In this document: piece after piece, positions 16,401 to 25,880 of the stretch
Position numbering within the stretch: the first letter of the stretch is position 1
How the letters are laid out: each line of letters begins with the position of its first letter
Assembly: GCA_030610995.1 (NCBI GenBank)
Contig: JAUWQO010000011.1
Coordinates: 1-47,843 of the forward strand
From: Desulfobacterales bacterium
GTDB taxonomy: Bacteria > Desulfobacterota > Desulfobacteria > Desulfobacterales > ETH-SRB1
DNA: 47,843 bases
Reading direction: 5' to 3'
The notes under the pieces: generated by a model
Told to the model about the DNA's origin: nothing
Database searches by the model: none
The model's input: only the letters and a program-made list of their open reading frames with translations
Position numbers and translations under genes: made by a program

Positions 16401-16525
16401 AGGAGCGCTTCGCTTGAGGAGCGGTCTAACGGCCTTGAGGGGAGAGGATGGAGGAACGGGAGCTTCGCTTCCTTAAGGATTTAGGGGGTAGGTCTCTTGC
16501 CTTTAGCCTCAAGCGAAGCGCTCCT
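16401..16525 (+). repeat. Dispersed structured repeat, copy D
   Basis: AGGAGCGCTTCGCTTGAGG at the left end and CCTCAAGCGAAGCGCTCCT at the right are perfect reverse complements over 19 bases. The inside contains GGAACGGGAGCTTCGCTTCC and the GGATTTAGGGGGTAGG block. Confidence 0.8.
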
Positions 16526-16584
16526 CAAACGCAGTGCTCCTCAAACCTTTCAGGTGCTCTTTACCATTATCGTAGATAATACCT

Positions 16585-16959
16585 ATGAATCAACAGGAAC
16601 AACTTTTCACAATTCAGCAACTCAGCACAGAGCTTAATATTCCTAAACCAACGCTGCGCTTCTGGGAGAAAGAGCTCGATGGCATTCTTGTGCCCCTGAG
16701 AACCCGCGGGGGACAAAGGCGCTACACTGTTGAGAACATTGCCGTCATTGAAGAGATTAAAAGACTGAGAGAAAGAGGGATGAGTTTGCCTGAGATTAAG
16801 AGAAAACTGGGAAAGGGACAGATGTCAGAAGCCGGAAGTCAGAGGTCCGGGGATGAACGAACGGACAGGGTTGATCTCCTTGCAGCCAGGGTGGCAGAGG
16901 TCGTGAGGGCGGAAGTTAATAGGTTTTTGAGGGGGATACGGGATTTAACTCAAGAATAG
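16585..16959 (+). CDS. MerR-family transcriptional regulator
   Basis: The 124-residue protein has the MerR N-terminal HTH (TIQQLSTELNIPKPTLRFWE), the wing TRGGQRRYTVENIAVI, and the arm GMSLPEIKRKLGKG. The C-terminal tail is short (VDLLAARVAEVVRAEVNRFL) and has no visible metal or ligand pocket. It is a paralogue of the fragment at the window start. The ribosome site is poor. It is the last gene before the giant fusion at 17385 and could regulate it, which is inference. Confidence 0.85.
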   Translation: MNQQEQLFTIQQLSTELNIPKPTLRFWEKELDGILVPLRTRGGQRRYTVENIAVIEEIKRLRERGMSLPEIKRKLGKGQMSEAGSQRSGDERTDRVDLLAARVAEVVRAEVNRFLRGIRDLTQE

Positions 16960-17384
16960 TGGAATGGTGGTAACGTCCATTATCCCCCCATTTTTTGTTT
17001 TTGCCAGAGGGTTTTTCTGGCTCGCTGACAGGCGCGGCGGCTACAATGCCTTTGGTTCTTCACACGGAGATTTGGATGGAAAAGGCGCTTGCAATGGGAG
17101 CATCGCTTGTTTTGATTCATGGATTCCCTCCTTGAGAGTCTATAAAGCAAACACATGTGCCGGTATAAAAGAAAGTAGAAGAACTAAATCCAAAGAAAAT
17201 ATAATTGATAAATTTGGAAGGAAGAAAATATAGAAGAAAAAATCAGGTGGGGAATTAAAACCCTTGCTTGTGGGGTACTTTTTCACCCTTGAAAATTGGA
17301 TACTTTCTCGGCCCTGTTAACAGGCAGCTTGACCATTAAAAACTTTAGACTGTAGAGTAAGTCAATATACAAAGGGAAATTGAT
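16960..17384. other. Intergenic stretch before the giant fusion gene
   Basis: I see no recognisable gene. The frame at 16964-17233 gives no known motif. Segment 17270-17317 ends CTCGGCCC and resembles 12807-12843, possibly an insertion-sequence end. The ATG at 17385 follows AAAGGGAAATTGAT, a usable ribosome site. Confidence 0.4.
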
Positions 17385-20300
17385 ATGACAAATGTATTTC
17401 ATAAGGCAACTGAAAAATTATATACAAATAGGGTTAATAAGGTTTTTTTTGTATTATCTACGGGTCGGTGCGGCACAAGATATATGGCTAATCTTTTGAA
17501 CCTCGCTGGCAACGCGACTGTTTTGCATGAACCCGAACCTGGATGCGAAACGATAAATCCTATTGCCTGTGCATTTTTCTTTTCAGATATTAAGCGATTC
17601 AACCTAATGAGGGTTCATAATTTCGACCTATTATATAGACACACGAATATATATAAACAAATTGATACGGAAGTTTTTGGAGACTGCTACAATAGCATCT
17701 ATCCGTTTGCTATACCCTTGTATTATTTCTTTAAGGAAAAAGGCATTCAGGCAAAATTTATCCATTTAGTCAGAAATCCCATTGACTGTTGCTCCTCTAT
17801 TTTAAGATCTGAAGGACCTAATGGAGTTGGGATACGCAAGAATTATGGATTGCGAGCAAAAGTATTTGTTAATTCCATAGATCCGTCAATTAATGCAGTC
17901 AATATCTGGATTAAAATAAATCAAATCATTAGTTATTCACTACAAAAAATTGAAAAAATGGCCCATGGCTGCACACGTATGATAAGAATTGAAGACATGA
18001 ATGATTATGATAACATAATAAAATTATATAAATTTCTTAGCCTTAATATTCCAGATAAAGCTGATATCCATCGCATAATGACAGATAAAAGCGATGCAGT
18101 GAGACATTCGCATCAAAAAAGACTCGATAATCAAAACGTGCCGAAAATTACAGATGATGAATTCAATACCATCGTAAAGATATCCAAGCACGCAAAAAAA
18201 GAGCCCTTTTATTATGACATTCAAACTATAGGCTATGATATGCCCGCATCCTTTAAAAAACCATTAAAACATAAACCCCGTATTATCTTAATCCAGGCTG
18301 CGTCTCCATCTGACCTCAATAAGCTCCACGCTCCAGCCGAAATCAAATCCTCGCGGGAAATGGAACAAGACGGTGAAAAAACGCTTTCCGAGTCGTTTCG
18401 GGTCCACTACCCGGATACTTCCAACTTGACCGTAAATATTGGATTACCTGACAAGGCCGATCAACGAGATAAGACGCGTGAATCGGCCAAGGTCGGAATA
18501 TCGGTGATTATTCCTACATTCAATCGCGCCGAATTTCTTGCCCAAACCATCGAGAGTGTTCTGAACCAAACCATTCCGCAATCGGAGTACGAGATTATTA
18601 TAGTTGATAACAACTCCAGCGATAACACAAAATTTGTTATTGAAAACCTAAACCGGAAACATGGAAATAGAATCCGTTATGTTTTCGAACCAGAAAGTGG
18701 ACTGGTTTACGGCAGACATGCTGGAGCCAGGGAAGCCATGGGTGAGATACTGGTTTTCGCGGACGACGACATCATTGTCTCCGAGGGATGGCTCGTAGCG
18801 ATCAAAGACTCTTTTTCCGATCCCGGGGTAGCCCTGGTCGGGGGAAAAATTACGCCAAGTTGGGAGGGCGCTCCCCCCTCGTGGATTGCCGACTTTTGGA
18901 CAAAAGGTGAATACGGTTCATGGATGATGCACCTGTCCCTGATCGACTTGGGGGATGAGTTGATCGAGGTCCCTGCCAATTTTGTCTTTGGCTGCAACTT
19001 CTCCATCCGTAAACGTGTTCTGTTCGAATGCGGCGGATTTCATCCTGACAGTTATCCTCTGGAGATGATTCGTTGGCGCGGTGACGGCGAGTATGGGCTC
19101 GCCCTGACCCTGATGAAAAAAGGATTCAAGACGGTCTACAACCCCGCGGCCCACGTCAAACACGTGGTCCCGAGGGGGAGAATGGCCGCGGAATATTTTT
19201 GTCGCCGCGCCTTTGCCGAGGGTGTTTCTAACTCTTATACACAGATCCGGGAAAAGGGATTCTCGCCAGATTCGACGACCCTTGACGCAGACGCCGTAAA
19301 CGACGCCACTCAATTTGCGCTTGCCCTCATAAAGGGCTCCCTGAAAACCAACGCGACAACCTTGCGAGAAATCCGGGAGCTTATCGCCTACAGTTACAAA
19401 CAGGGGAAACTGTATCACCAGTATGAGGCTTCCAATGATCCAGTCCTGCTCTCCCATATACTTAGAAAAGATTACTATAGAGCCGACCCTTTGCCGGCAA
19501 ATAGAAACAAACCGCCGAAAAAGTCGCACGATGCATCACACACGCCTTCCTCTTTGCTTGACGAGAAACTGACCAGCGAGGCGATCATTTCTCGACAGGC
19601 GATATCATTTGCAACCGAGGGAAGGGGATTCCTGGGAGAGTGTTTCTATTTGAAAGCATTGGCGAGTTTTGACAACGCCATGTATCTCAATCCCGACATG
19701 AGCGCCCTGCAATATTTGCGCGCCGTCGCCTTGTTGAGCGTGGGGAGAGTTCGGGAAGCCGAGGTCGCGCTGGAGGCGGAGTTGAAGGCGCGGCCGGACT
19801 TCAAGCCCGCGTGTTCGCTGAAAACATCTCTTCATCAGGCGCGGGGTTTGGAGAAACTTTTAGCGGTCACCACCAAGTTGACCTTTGCGGAAAGGATGTT
19901 TCTCCACCTGGCCGCGAAAGAGATCCCAGATAAGGGCGTGATCGTGGAGATCGGCAGCCATCTCGGGGCCAGCGCCTGCTTTCTGGCGGAAGGGGCCAGA
20001 AAGAGAAACGGCCGGGTGTTTTGCATTGATACATGGCAGAATGACGCCATGCCGGGTGAAAGACAAGATACCCACGCGGATTTCAAGAAGAACACTCACG
20101 ACTATTCAGACATCATCACCCCGTTGCGGGGATTCTCTGTTGACGTGGCGGATGGCTTCTCGGAGCGAATTGATCTGCTTTTTATTGACGGCGATCATTC
20201 ATACGAGGGCTGTCTTTCAGACATTCGGAACTGGATTCCCAAACTGAAATCCGGGGGAAGGGTCGTCTTCCATGACTATGGATGGGCCAAGGGGGTCCAG

Positions 20301-21704
20301 AGATCGGTGGCCGAATGTATACGCCCCATCGAATCGGCACCGGGCCAGCGCATCGACTCCATGTATTATACAACGATCAAGCCCTCGGAATCATCCGCCG
20401 CCCCCTTCCCCGTTTCAGCCCCTGTGACAGAATCAACCGGAGCCATCATTCAGCCTTTCGAAAAAGCAATCTCGTTGATCAATACGAATCGCTCCGCGGA
20501 GGCGTTGAAAATACTGGACGAACTCGCGTCCGGGGAGCCATCGATTCCCAGGCTCCAACTGATACGATCTGTAGGTTTATACAAGCTGGATCGTCTGGAT
20601 GAAGCGGAATCCGCCATTGGGAAAGAACTCCTTCTCGGGGGCCGGACGAACGAAACGATCAATATCGTGTCTCAAATACAACAGAAACGCGTCGAAATAC
20701 TGATGAGATCAATAGAAAACAGAAACGCAGTTGATGTCTCCTGGGTGAAAAAAACGCCAATGACCCAAACCAGCGCGGTAATATACATCACCGAGTTGTG
20801 CAACAGCCGTTGTATTACGTGTAATGCGTGGAAAAATAAAAAGGAAGATCAATTATCCACCGTGGCGTGGGTGGATATCCTTCGACAGATTCGCCAGACC
20901 GGCGTCTCGTCCGTCGAGTTCGTGGGCGGTGAGCCACTTTTGAGACGGGATCTTCCGGAACTGGCGTCAGAAGCAAAGAGACTGGGATTTTCAACGATCC
21001 TTGTCAGTTCCAACGGGTTTCTACTTGATCGAAACCATATTAATAATCTTATTCAACACGGTGTGAACAGCTTTCATATTTCCATCGACGGGATGCGCGA
21101 CATCTATAAATTCGTCCGCGGAGTGGACTGGTTCGATAAAGTGGTGAACGCGGTTCAAGTCATATCGGAAAGGAAAATCCCCCTGTTGATATTGACCACA
21201 CTGGTGCGACAAAATATCGCGGAACTCGAAACGATCGTCTCCATGGCGGAAAGATATGGCTTCCTATGGTTTGCCAACATCCTCGAGAACATGAAATTTC
21301 TTTTCAAGGGCATTGATATCAACAATATCCAGATCATCGAGTCGGATGATATCGTCCGTGTGTTGGAGACTTTGAACAAGATCCGGGCGGCGCACCCGCG
21401 AACGTGCATTCTTAGGGAGGAGGATGTAAAGTATATCAAAGATTACCTGGAGGATACTAACCGTGAATCCCGTGTTCCTTGCCCCCTGGGATTCAACGAA
21501 ATCTATTTCGATGCAAGGGGAAATGTATACCCGGGGTGCATGTCGTTGCAACCCGCAGGCAACGCGATCCAGACCCCCCTTCTGAAAATAATCGACTCCT
21601 CTACCATGCGATCCCGCCTCAAAGCCATGCTTCTGAGAAAATGCCCTGGATGCACGTGCGGTTATCCCCGACGAGCACAGTTGATGCACAGGCGGCCTGA
21701 GTGA
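17385..21704 (+). CDS. Giant fusion: sulfotransferase-like - GT2 - TPR - SAM methyltransferase - TPR - radical SAM protein
   Basis: The single 1439-residue frame contains, in order: a sulfotransferase-like domain (about 17-290; STGRCGTRYMANLL for the PAPS 5'-phosphate and HLVRNPIDCCSSIL for the 3'-phosphate); a GT2 glycosyltransferase (371-600; ISVIIPTFNRAEFL, acidic FADDDIIV at 458-465); a TPR pair (about 735-815); a class I methyltransferase (830-990; VEIGSHLGAS, FIDGDHSYEG); more TPR (about 1020-1100); and a radical SAM domain (1128-1330; CxxxCxxC at Cys1139/1143/1146, GGEPLLR) with a SPASM-like Cys set (1366, 1385, 1420, 1423, 1425). Base composition is AT-rich up to about 18300 and GC-rich after, so it is chimeric. 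It could sulfate, glycosylate, methylate and radically modify one glycan or its carrier. Confidence 0.85.
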   Translation: MTNVFHKATEKLYTNRVNKVFFVLSTGRCGTRYMANLLNLAGNATVLHEPEPGCETINPIACAFFFSDIKRFNLMRVHNFDLLYRHTNIYKQIDTEVFGDCYNSIYPFAIPLYYFFKEKGIQAKFIHLVRNPIDCCSSILRSEGPNGVGIRKNYGLRAKVFVNSIDPSINAVNIWIKINQIISYSLQKIEKMAHGCTRMIRIEDMNDYDNIIKLYKFLSLNIPDKADIHRIMTDKSDAVRHSHQKRLDNQNVPKITDDEFNTIVKISKHAKKEPFYYDIQTIGYDMPASFKKPLKHKPRIILIQAASPSDLNKLHAPAEIKSSREMEQDGEKTLSESFRVHYPDTSNLTVNIGLPDKADQRDKTRESAKVGISVIIPTFNRAEFLAQTIESVLNQTIPQSEYEIIIVDNNSSDNTKFVIENLNRKHGNRIRYVFEPESGLVYGRHAGAREAMGEILVFADDDIIVSEGWLVAIKDSFSDPGVALVGGKITPSWEGAPPSWIADFWTKGEYGSWMMHLSLIDLGDELIEVPANFVFGCNFSIRKRVLFECGGFHPDSYPLEMIRWRGDGEYGLALTLMKKGFKTVYNPAAHVKHVVPRGRMAAEYFCRRAFAEGVSNSYTQIREKGFSPDSTTLDADAVNDATQFALALIKGSLKTNATTLREIRELIAYSYKQGKLYHQYEASNDPVLLSHILRKDYYRADPLPANRNKPPKKSHDASHTPSSLLDEKLTSEAIISRQAISFATEGRGFLGECFYLKALASFDNAMYLNPDMSALQYLRAVALLSVGRVREAEVALEAELKARPDFKPACSLKTSLHQARGLEKLLAVTTKLTFAERMFLHLAAKEIPDKGVIVEIGSHLGASACFLAEGARKRNGRVFCIDTWQNDAMPGERQDTHADFKKNTHDYSDIITPLRGFSVDVADGFSERIDLLFIDGDHSYEGCLSDIRNWIPKLKSGGRVVFHDYGWAKGVQRSVAECIRPIESAPGQRIDSMYYTTIKPSESSAAPFPVSAPVTESTGAIIQPFEKAISLINTNRSAEALKILDELASGEPSIPRLQLIRSVGLYKLDRLDEAESAIGKELLLGGRTNETINIVSQIQQKRVEILMRSIENRNAVDVSWVKKTPMTQTSAVIYITELCNSRCITCNAWKNKKEDQLSTVAWVDILRQIRQTGVSSVEFVGGEPLLRRDLPELASEAKRLGFSTILVSSNGFLLDRNHINNLIQHGVNSFHISIDGMRDIYKFVRGVDWFDKVVNAVQVISERKIPLLILTTLVRQNIAELETIVSMAERYGFLWFANILENMKFLFKGIDINNIQIIESDDIVRVLETLNKIRAAHPRTCILREEDVKYIKDYLEDTNRESRVPCPLGFNEIYFDARGNVYPGCMSLQPAGNAIQTPLLKIIDSSTMRSRLKAMLLRKCPGCTCGYPRRAQLMHRRPE

Positions 21705-21901
21705 CGGCACATAACTGGATAGAAGAAACAGAGGAAAAGCATTCCATCCGCTTTATTTTTAAACCGGAAATCGAGTTCTTAATGTCGCAGGTCGGACTAA
21801 GTCTGGTACATTTCTGTCCGTTTTCCAGGTTGGATCAAAATACCGGTGAGGGAACCTGGAACGTATCAGTTATTGCACGGTTGATAACTAAGGAAAAATA
21901 A
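21701..21901 (+). pseudogene. C-terminal remnant of a SAM methyltransferase gene
   Basis: The peptide HSIRFIFKPEIEFLMSQVG and EGTWNVSVIAR matches the end of the methyltransferase at 25877-26650 (HRMRYLFKPEIDDMLAEIG, DTWNVCFVTR). Only the last 60 residues remain. It overlaps the end of the giant gene by four bases and is AT-rich like the genes after it. It marks the right border of the GC-rich block. Confidence 0.7.
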
Positions 21902-21902
21902 A

Positions 21903-23495
21903 ATGAAAATAGGGATTGTTGTCACTGTCAATCAGGCTAGTGGAGGAATCTATCAGTATACTGCTTCCATACTTGAGGAGCTGCATAGATGGGATACCGA
22001 TGATGAATTTATAATCTTTATCTGGCCAGGCAATTCATTGCCCTTCGATAAATTCATTGGTCCGCAATGGAAGATCGAGACAATGGATCATGATATCCTC
22101 AGCCGAAGTGAGGATATTCAGCCTTATCTTACTGGTGACGGGTTAGACCTGAGCCGTCCAGGGGTTAATGCGCGAGCACAAGATTTTTTCTCAATGCATC
22201 GGATAAACTTACTAATATATCCAGCTCCCCAGACTCTTTCATTTGAATGCGGAATTCCGTATATTATGGCTATTCATGACTTGCAACATCGCCTTCAGCC
22301 GGAATTTCCTGAGGTATCAGCAGGGCAAATATGGAAATCTCGGGAGTATCTTTTTCGTAATGGCGTGCGATATGCTCGTGGTATATTGGTAGTCTCCAAG
22401 GTTGGCAAAGAGGATGTATTAAATTTTTACGGTGATTATATTGCCAAGGATCAGGTTTATCCGCTGCCTTTCCTGCCCTTTTACAGGCATGGTGATAAAG
22501 AAATATCTGAAGCAGGGAAGCAGCAAATCAGGAAAAAATATAATCTGCCGAATGATTTTTTATTTTATCCAGCTCAATTCTTGCTGCACAAAAATCATTC
22601 ACGGTTGATTCATGCAGTACATATTTTGCAAGCGGTTCATAAGGTTGCTGTAACACTTGTTCTTGTAGGCGACAATTCTGCCGGTATAGAAGGCCGTGAC
22701 TTAGTTTATAAAAATGCCATGATTTTAGCAGAGCAATTGGGTGTAAAAAATTTGGTCCATTATCTCGGGTATGTTCCGGATGAAGATATGGCATTTTTGT
22801 ACTCAATGGCGAAAGCGCTTACTATGCCTACCTTTTTTGGGCCAACAAATATTCCTTTTCTGGAGGCGTGGTCATTTGGATGTCCAATAGTCACTTCAGA
22901 CATTCGTGGTATTCGTGAACAAGTTGGAGATGCAGGGATTTTGGTGAATCCTGAAGATGCTTCATCTCTGGCGGTTGCTATATTGCAAATCCGGACAGAT
23001 GAAAATTTGAGACAGGTTTTGGTAGAGAAAGGATATAGGAGGCTGAAGAGATATACTCCTGTTGATTTTGCACACAAACTGTATGCAATCGTTAATGATG
23101 CGCGTGACCGTATTGAGGTGGATACACTGGCAAGTACCTTAAACCAGCAAGGCGAAGCGCTCTTCAACAAAGGCGATATTGATGGAGCATTAATTGCCTT
23201 CACAAAAGCCATAGAAATAGCTCCAAGCTTTGCAATCGCCCACAACAACCTTGGAGTATTGTACTGGCAAACTGGAGAGGCACAAAAAGCCGTAGAGCAT
23301 TTTGCTAATGCCCTGGAAATCAATCCAAATGACAGGGATACGATCTTGAATTGTGGTGAACTTTTCAAGTGTTTAGAAAAAATTGAAGATGCAAAGAATA
23401 TTTATTTGTCTTATTTACAAAAAAATCCAAATGATGAAGAAATAGCCAAGGCATTGGCGGACTTGAAAGCTAAAGGAACAATCTATGCAAAGTAG
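21903..23495 (+). CDS. GT4-like glycosyltransferase with C-terminal TPR
   Basis: The 530-residue protein starts MKIGIVVTVNQASGGIYQYT. The GT-B core has LRVS-free but typical features: FYPAQFLLHKNHSRLIHAV (nucleotide-side Lys) and FGPTNIPFLEAWSFGCPIVT (E-x7-E type donor motif). From about residue 408 it carries TPR (FNKGDIDGALIAFTKAIEIA and repeats). The close relative at 27190-28380 lacks the TPR part. The stop is TAG, and the same frame stays open beyond it into the next TPR gene. Confidence 0.85.
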   Translation: MKIGIVVTVNQASGGIYQYTASILEELHRWDTDDEFIIFIWPGNSLPFDKFIGPQWKIETMDHDILSRSEDIQPYLTGDGLDLSRPGVNARAQDFFSMHRINLLIYPAPQTLSFECGIPYIMAIHDLQHRLQPEFPEVSAGQIWKSREYLFRNGVRYARGILVVSKVGKEDVLNFYGDYIAKDQVYPLPFLPFYRHGDKEISEAGKQQIRKKYNLPNDFLFYPAQFLLHKNHSRLIHAVHILQAVHKVAVTLVLVGDNSAGIEGRDLVYKNAMILAEQLGVKNLVHYLGYVPDEDMAFLYSMAKALTMPTFFGPTNIPFLEAWSFGCPIVTSDIRGIREQVGDAGILVNPEDASSLAVAILQIRTDENLRQVLVEKGYRRLKRYTPVDFAHKLYAIVNDARDRIEVDTLASTLNQQGEALFNKGDIDGALIAFTKAIEIAPSFAIAHNNLGVLYWQTGEAQKAVEHFANALEINPNDRDTILNCGELFKCLEKIEDAKNIYLSYLQKNPNDEEIAKALADLKAKGTIYAK

Positions 23496-24122
23496 GTAAA
23501 AGATGAAAAATACCTTGTTTCTGCAATAGTCTCTACTTACAACTCCGAACGGTTCATTGGAGCTAATACTGAACGTAGAATCATCAGGAAGGGATTTAAG
23601 AAAGAAGATGGATTTCAAGTAGACTATGAGCATTTGAGCATTGATGAACTTTTGGCAACGGGTGAGAAGGCTTTTGCTGAAGGAGGTCTGACTACTGCGC
23701 GGCAGTGCTTTGAAAACATCCTTCACAAGGAACCGAATCATGTGGAAGCATTAAACAATCTGGCTGCCGTCGACGCCGAACATGGTGACTATGATGAAGC
23801 CGCTAACAACCTTTTAAAAGCCTTGGCGTTAGCGCCCGAGGATTGTTTGACCCGCGAAAATCTTGCTGTAATATATCAAAAGCAACATAAATATAATCAG
23901 GCTGTTTGCTTTTATCATAAAGTGCTTGAACAGGAAAAAAACAACGGAGATTTGTATGCTAATCTTTCACTTTGCCTGCTCGAGATGGGAGATGTGGAGG
24001 AGGCACAATCAGCCTTAAATAAGGCTAAATCTTTGGATGCAGATGCCCGGTTGGTAGATCTAATATCCGAACGGCTGGCTTCTATATCAAAACAACTTAG
24101 ATCAGCGGCAATTAGAAAATAG
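23496..24122 (+). pseudogene. GT2-start remnant joined to a TPR protein
   Basis: Directly after the TAG of the upstream gene and in the same frame, codons read VKDEKYLVSAIVSTYNSERF, the N-terminus of a GT2 enzyme. The GT2 part breaks off after about 25 residues and continues into TPR units (GEKAFAEGGLTTARQCFENI, VEALNNLAAVDAEHGDYDEA). No ATG precedes the GT2 part in frame; a TTG at 23634 could start a 162-residue TPR protein. It looks like the result of a deletion within a GT2-TPR gene. The TPR part may still be expressed. Confidence 0.6.
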
Positions 24123-24352
24123 TGAAAAAAAAATTGAATATGGGAGAATTTGCGGAAATTTTGGGCGAAGAGCATAAGGGTCAATGGGTTGCAATGAAAA
24201 TACTTGGGTTGAAAATGGGTTGTTTTATGCTGCTTTCGCAGTATTAAATAACCTCCTGAAAACCAAAACTGCAAGAATATATTAGAGGCATGTGGTTATC
24301 AAGATTGAATGCTTAAAGGTACCATCCATGGAACATAACGAGGAAGAAATGA

Positions 24353-24787
24353 ATGACCAGGCAACACATCGAACAGATATTTGACGACTATCGCATGATA
24401 GCCATTATAGTATATGCTGAATACGAGAAGGAGGGGATTGATTTCTTTACTCCCAACACTTTTTCACAGCAGCTTGCCTACATGAAACACCCTAAGGATT
24501 ACAAGATAGGGGCGCATGTGCATAAGCCTGTTCCGAGAAATGTAAAGTATACGCAGGAAACTCTTTTTATCAGGAAAGGGAGGGTGAAAATAAATTTTTA
24601 TGATGAGAAAAAACAATATCTGGATAGTAGGATATTGAAGACTGGCGATGTCATTTTGCTGGTTTCCGGGGGGCATGATTTTCTGATGTTAGAGGATACG
24701 GAGATGATCGAGGTAAAGCAAGGGCCTTATGCCGGCGATGAAGACAAGGAGCGCTTCGAAGGAGTTGCCGATGATACCGGTAAATGA
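24353..24787 (+). CDS. Cupin-fold protein of sugar-modification clusters
   Basis: The 144-residue protein has a beta-rich core: YKIGAHVHKPVPRNVKYTQE, TLFIRKGRVKINFYDE, then a GDVILLVSGGHDFLML strand pair and EMIEVKQGPY. The HxH and later His residues suit a metal-binding cupin. AGGA lies eight bases before the ATG. It overlaps the DegT aminotransferase by 17 bases. A fragment of a second copy exists at 27076-27183. Exact chemistry is unknown; isomerase or regulatory roles in sugar-nucleotide synthesis are possible. Confidence 0.65.
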   Translation: MTRQHIEQIFDDYRMIAIIVYAEYEKEGIDFFTPNTFSQQLAYMKHPKDYKIGAHVHKPVPRNVKYTQETLFIRKGRVKINFYDEKKQYLDSRILKTGDVILLVSGGHDFLMLEDTEMIEVKQGPYAGDEDKERFEGVADDTGK

Positions 24788-25880
24788 ACCCGTATTAGGA
24801 AAAAGGGAAAAAGAGCTGCTGGCAACGTGCATTGATACGGGCTGGATTTCCTCTGAAGGGCCGTTTGTCAAGCAATTTGAGGAAGAAATGGCCCATCGTG
24901 TCGGAAGGAAATACGGAGTAGCGGTCTGCAATGGCACGGCGGCTTTGGATGTCTCAGTTGCGGCGTTTGACATTGGTAAGGGTGATGAAGTGATTATGCC
25001 GAGTTTTACCATAATTTCCTGTGCTGCGGCTATTATCCGAACGGGCGCATCTCCGGTTCTCGTAGATTGCGATCCTCATACCTGGAATATGGATGTAACT
25101 CAGATTGAGGCGAAGATTACCTCAAAGACAAAAGCAATCATGGTGGTGCATATTTATGGGCTGCCTGTGGATATGGAGCTGTTGTTGTCTCTGGCAGAGA
25201 AGCATGGTCTTATGATTATCGAAGACGCTGCCGAGATGCTTGGCCAAACATATAAGGGACGCGCATGCGGAAGTTTTGGCGATATCAGCGCATTCAGTTT
25301 TTATCCAAATAAGCATGTAACTACCGGTGAAGGCGGGATGATTCTTACGGATGATGATATATTGGCCAAGCGATGTCGGTCTTTGCGTAATTTGTGTTTT
25401 CAACCAGAGAAGAGGTTTGTGCATGAAGAATTAGGATGGAACTTTCGAATGACGAACATGCAGGCCGCCCTCGGCATAGCCCAATTGGAGCGATTGGATG
25501 AATGTGTGGCCAAAAAACGCCGGATGGGTCAAAGATACACGGAGCTTTTGTCTGATTTAGAAGCGCTGGAATTGCCTGTTGCAAAGACGGAATATGCTGA
25601 CAATATCTATTGGGTTTACGGAATAGTCTTGAGAGATGAGTTTTCGCTAAATGCAAAAGAGGTTATGCAGCGGATGAATCAAAACGGTGTCGGTACGAGG
25701 CCGTTTTTCTGGCCAATGCATAAGCAACCCGTATTCCAAAAAATGGGTCTATTTAAAGGTGAATCTTATCCTGAGGCTGAAAGAATTGCTCGACGAGGTT
25801 TTTATATCCCGAGCGGTTTAGCATTGACAGACCAACAAATGGAACGTGTTGCAAACGTTTTGCATGAGATAATAAAATGA
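24771..25880 (+). CDS. DegT/DnrJ/EryC1/StrS-type sugar aminotransferase
   Basis: The 369-residue PLP enzyme starts MIPVNEPVLGKREKELLATC and has GTAALDVSVAAF, the Asp motif IIEDAAEMLGQTYKG, and the PLP-lysine Lys181 in SFYPNKHVTTGEGGM. The family transaminates 3- or 4-keto sugar nucleotides; perosamine synthase-like enzymes are the nearest pattern. I chose ATG 24771 because AAGGAG lies just upstream. An earlier ATG would extend into the cupin gene. Confidence 0.88.
   Translation: MIPVNEPVLGKREKELLATCIDTGWISSEGPFVKQFEEEMAHRVGRKYGVAVCNGTAALDVSVAAFDIGKGDEVIMPSFTIISCAAAIIRTGASPVLVDCDPHTWNMDVTQIEAKITSKTKAIMVVHIYGLPVDMELLLSLAEKHGLMIIEDAAEMLGQTYKGRACGSFGDISAFSFYPNKHVTTGEGGMILTDDDILAKRCRSLRNLCFQPEKRFVHEELGWNFRMTNMQAALGIAQLERLDECVAKKRRMGQRYTELLSDLEALELPVAKTEYADNIYWVYGIVLRDEFSLNAKEVMQRMNQNGVGTRPFFWPMHKQPVFQKMGLFKGESYPEAERIARRGFYIPSGLALTDQQMERVANVLHEIIK

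Noticed and set aside
12807-17317. Possible insertion-sequence ends at 12807-12843 and 17280-17317 (both ending near CGGCCC)
   Set aside because: Only short similarity, no transposase gene between them that could be recognised; reported only as intergenic content.
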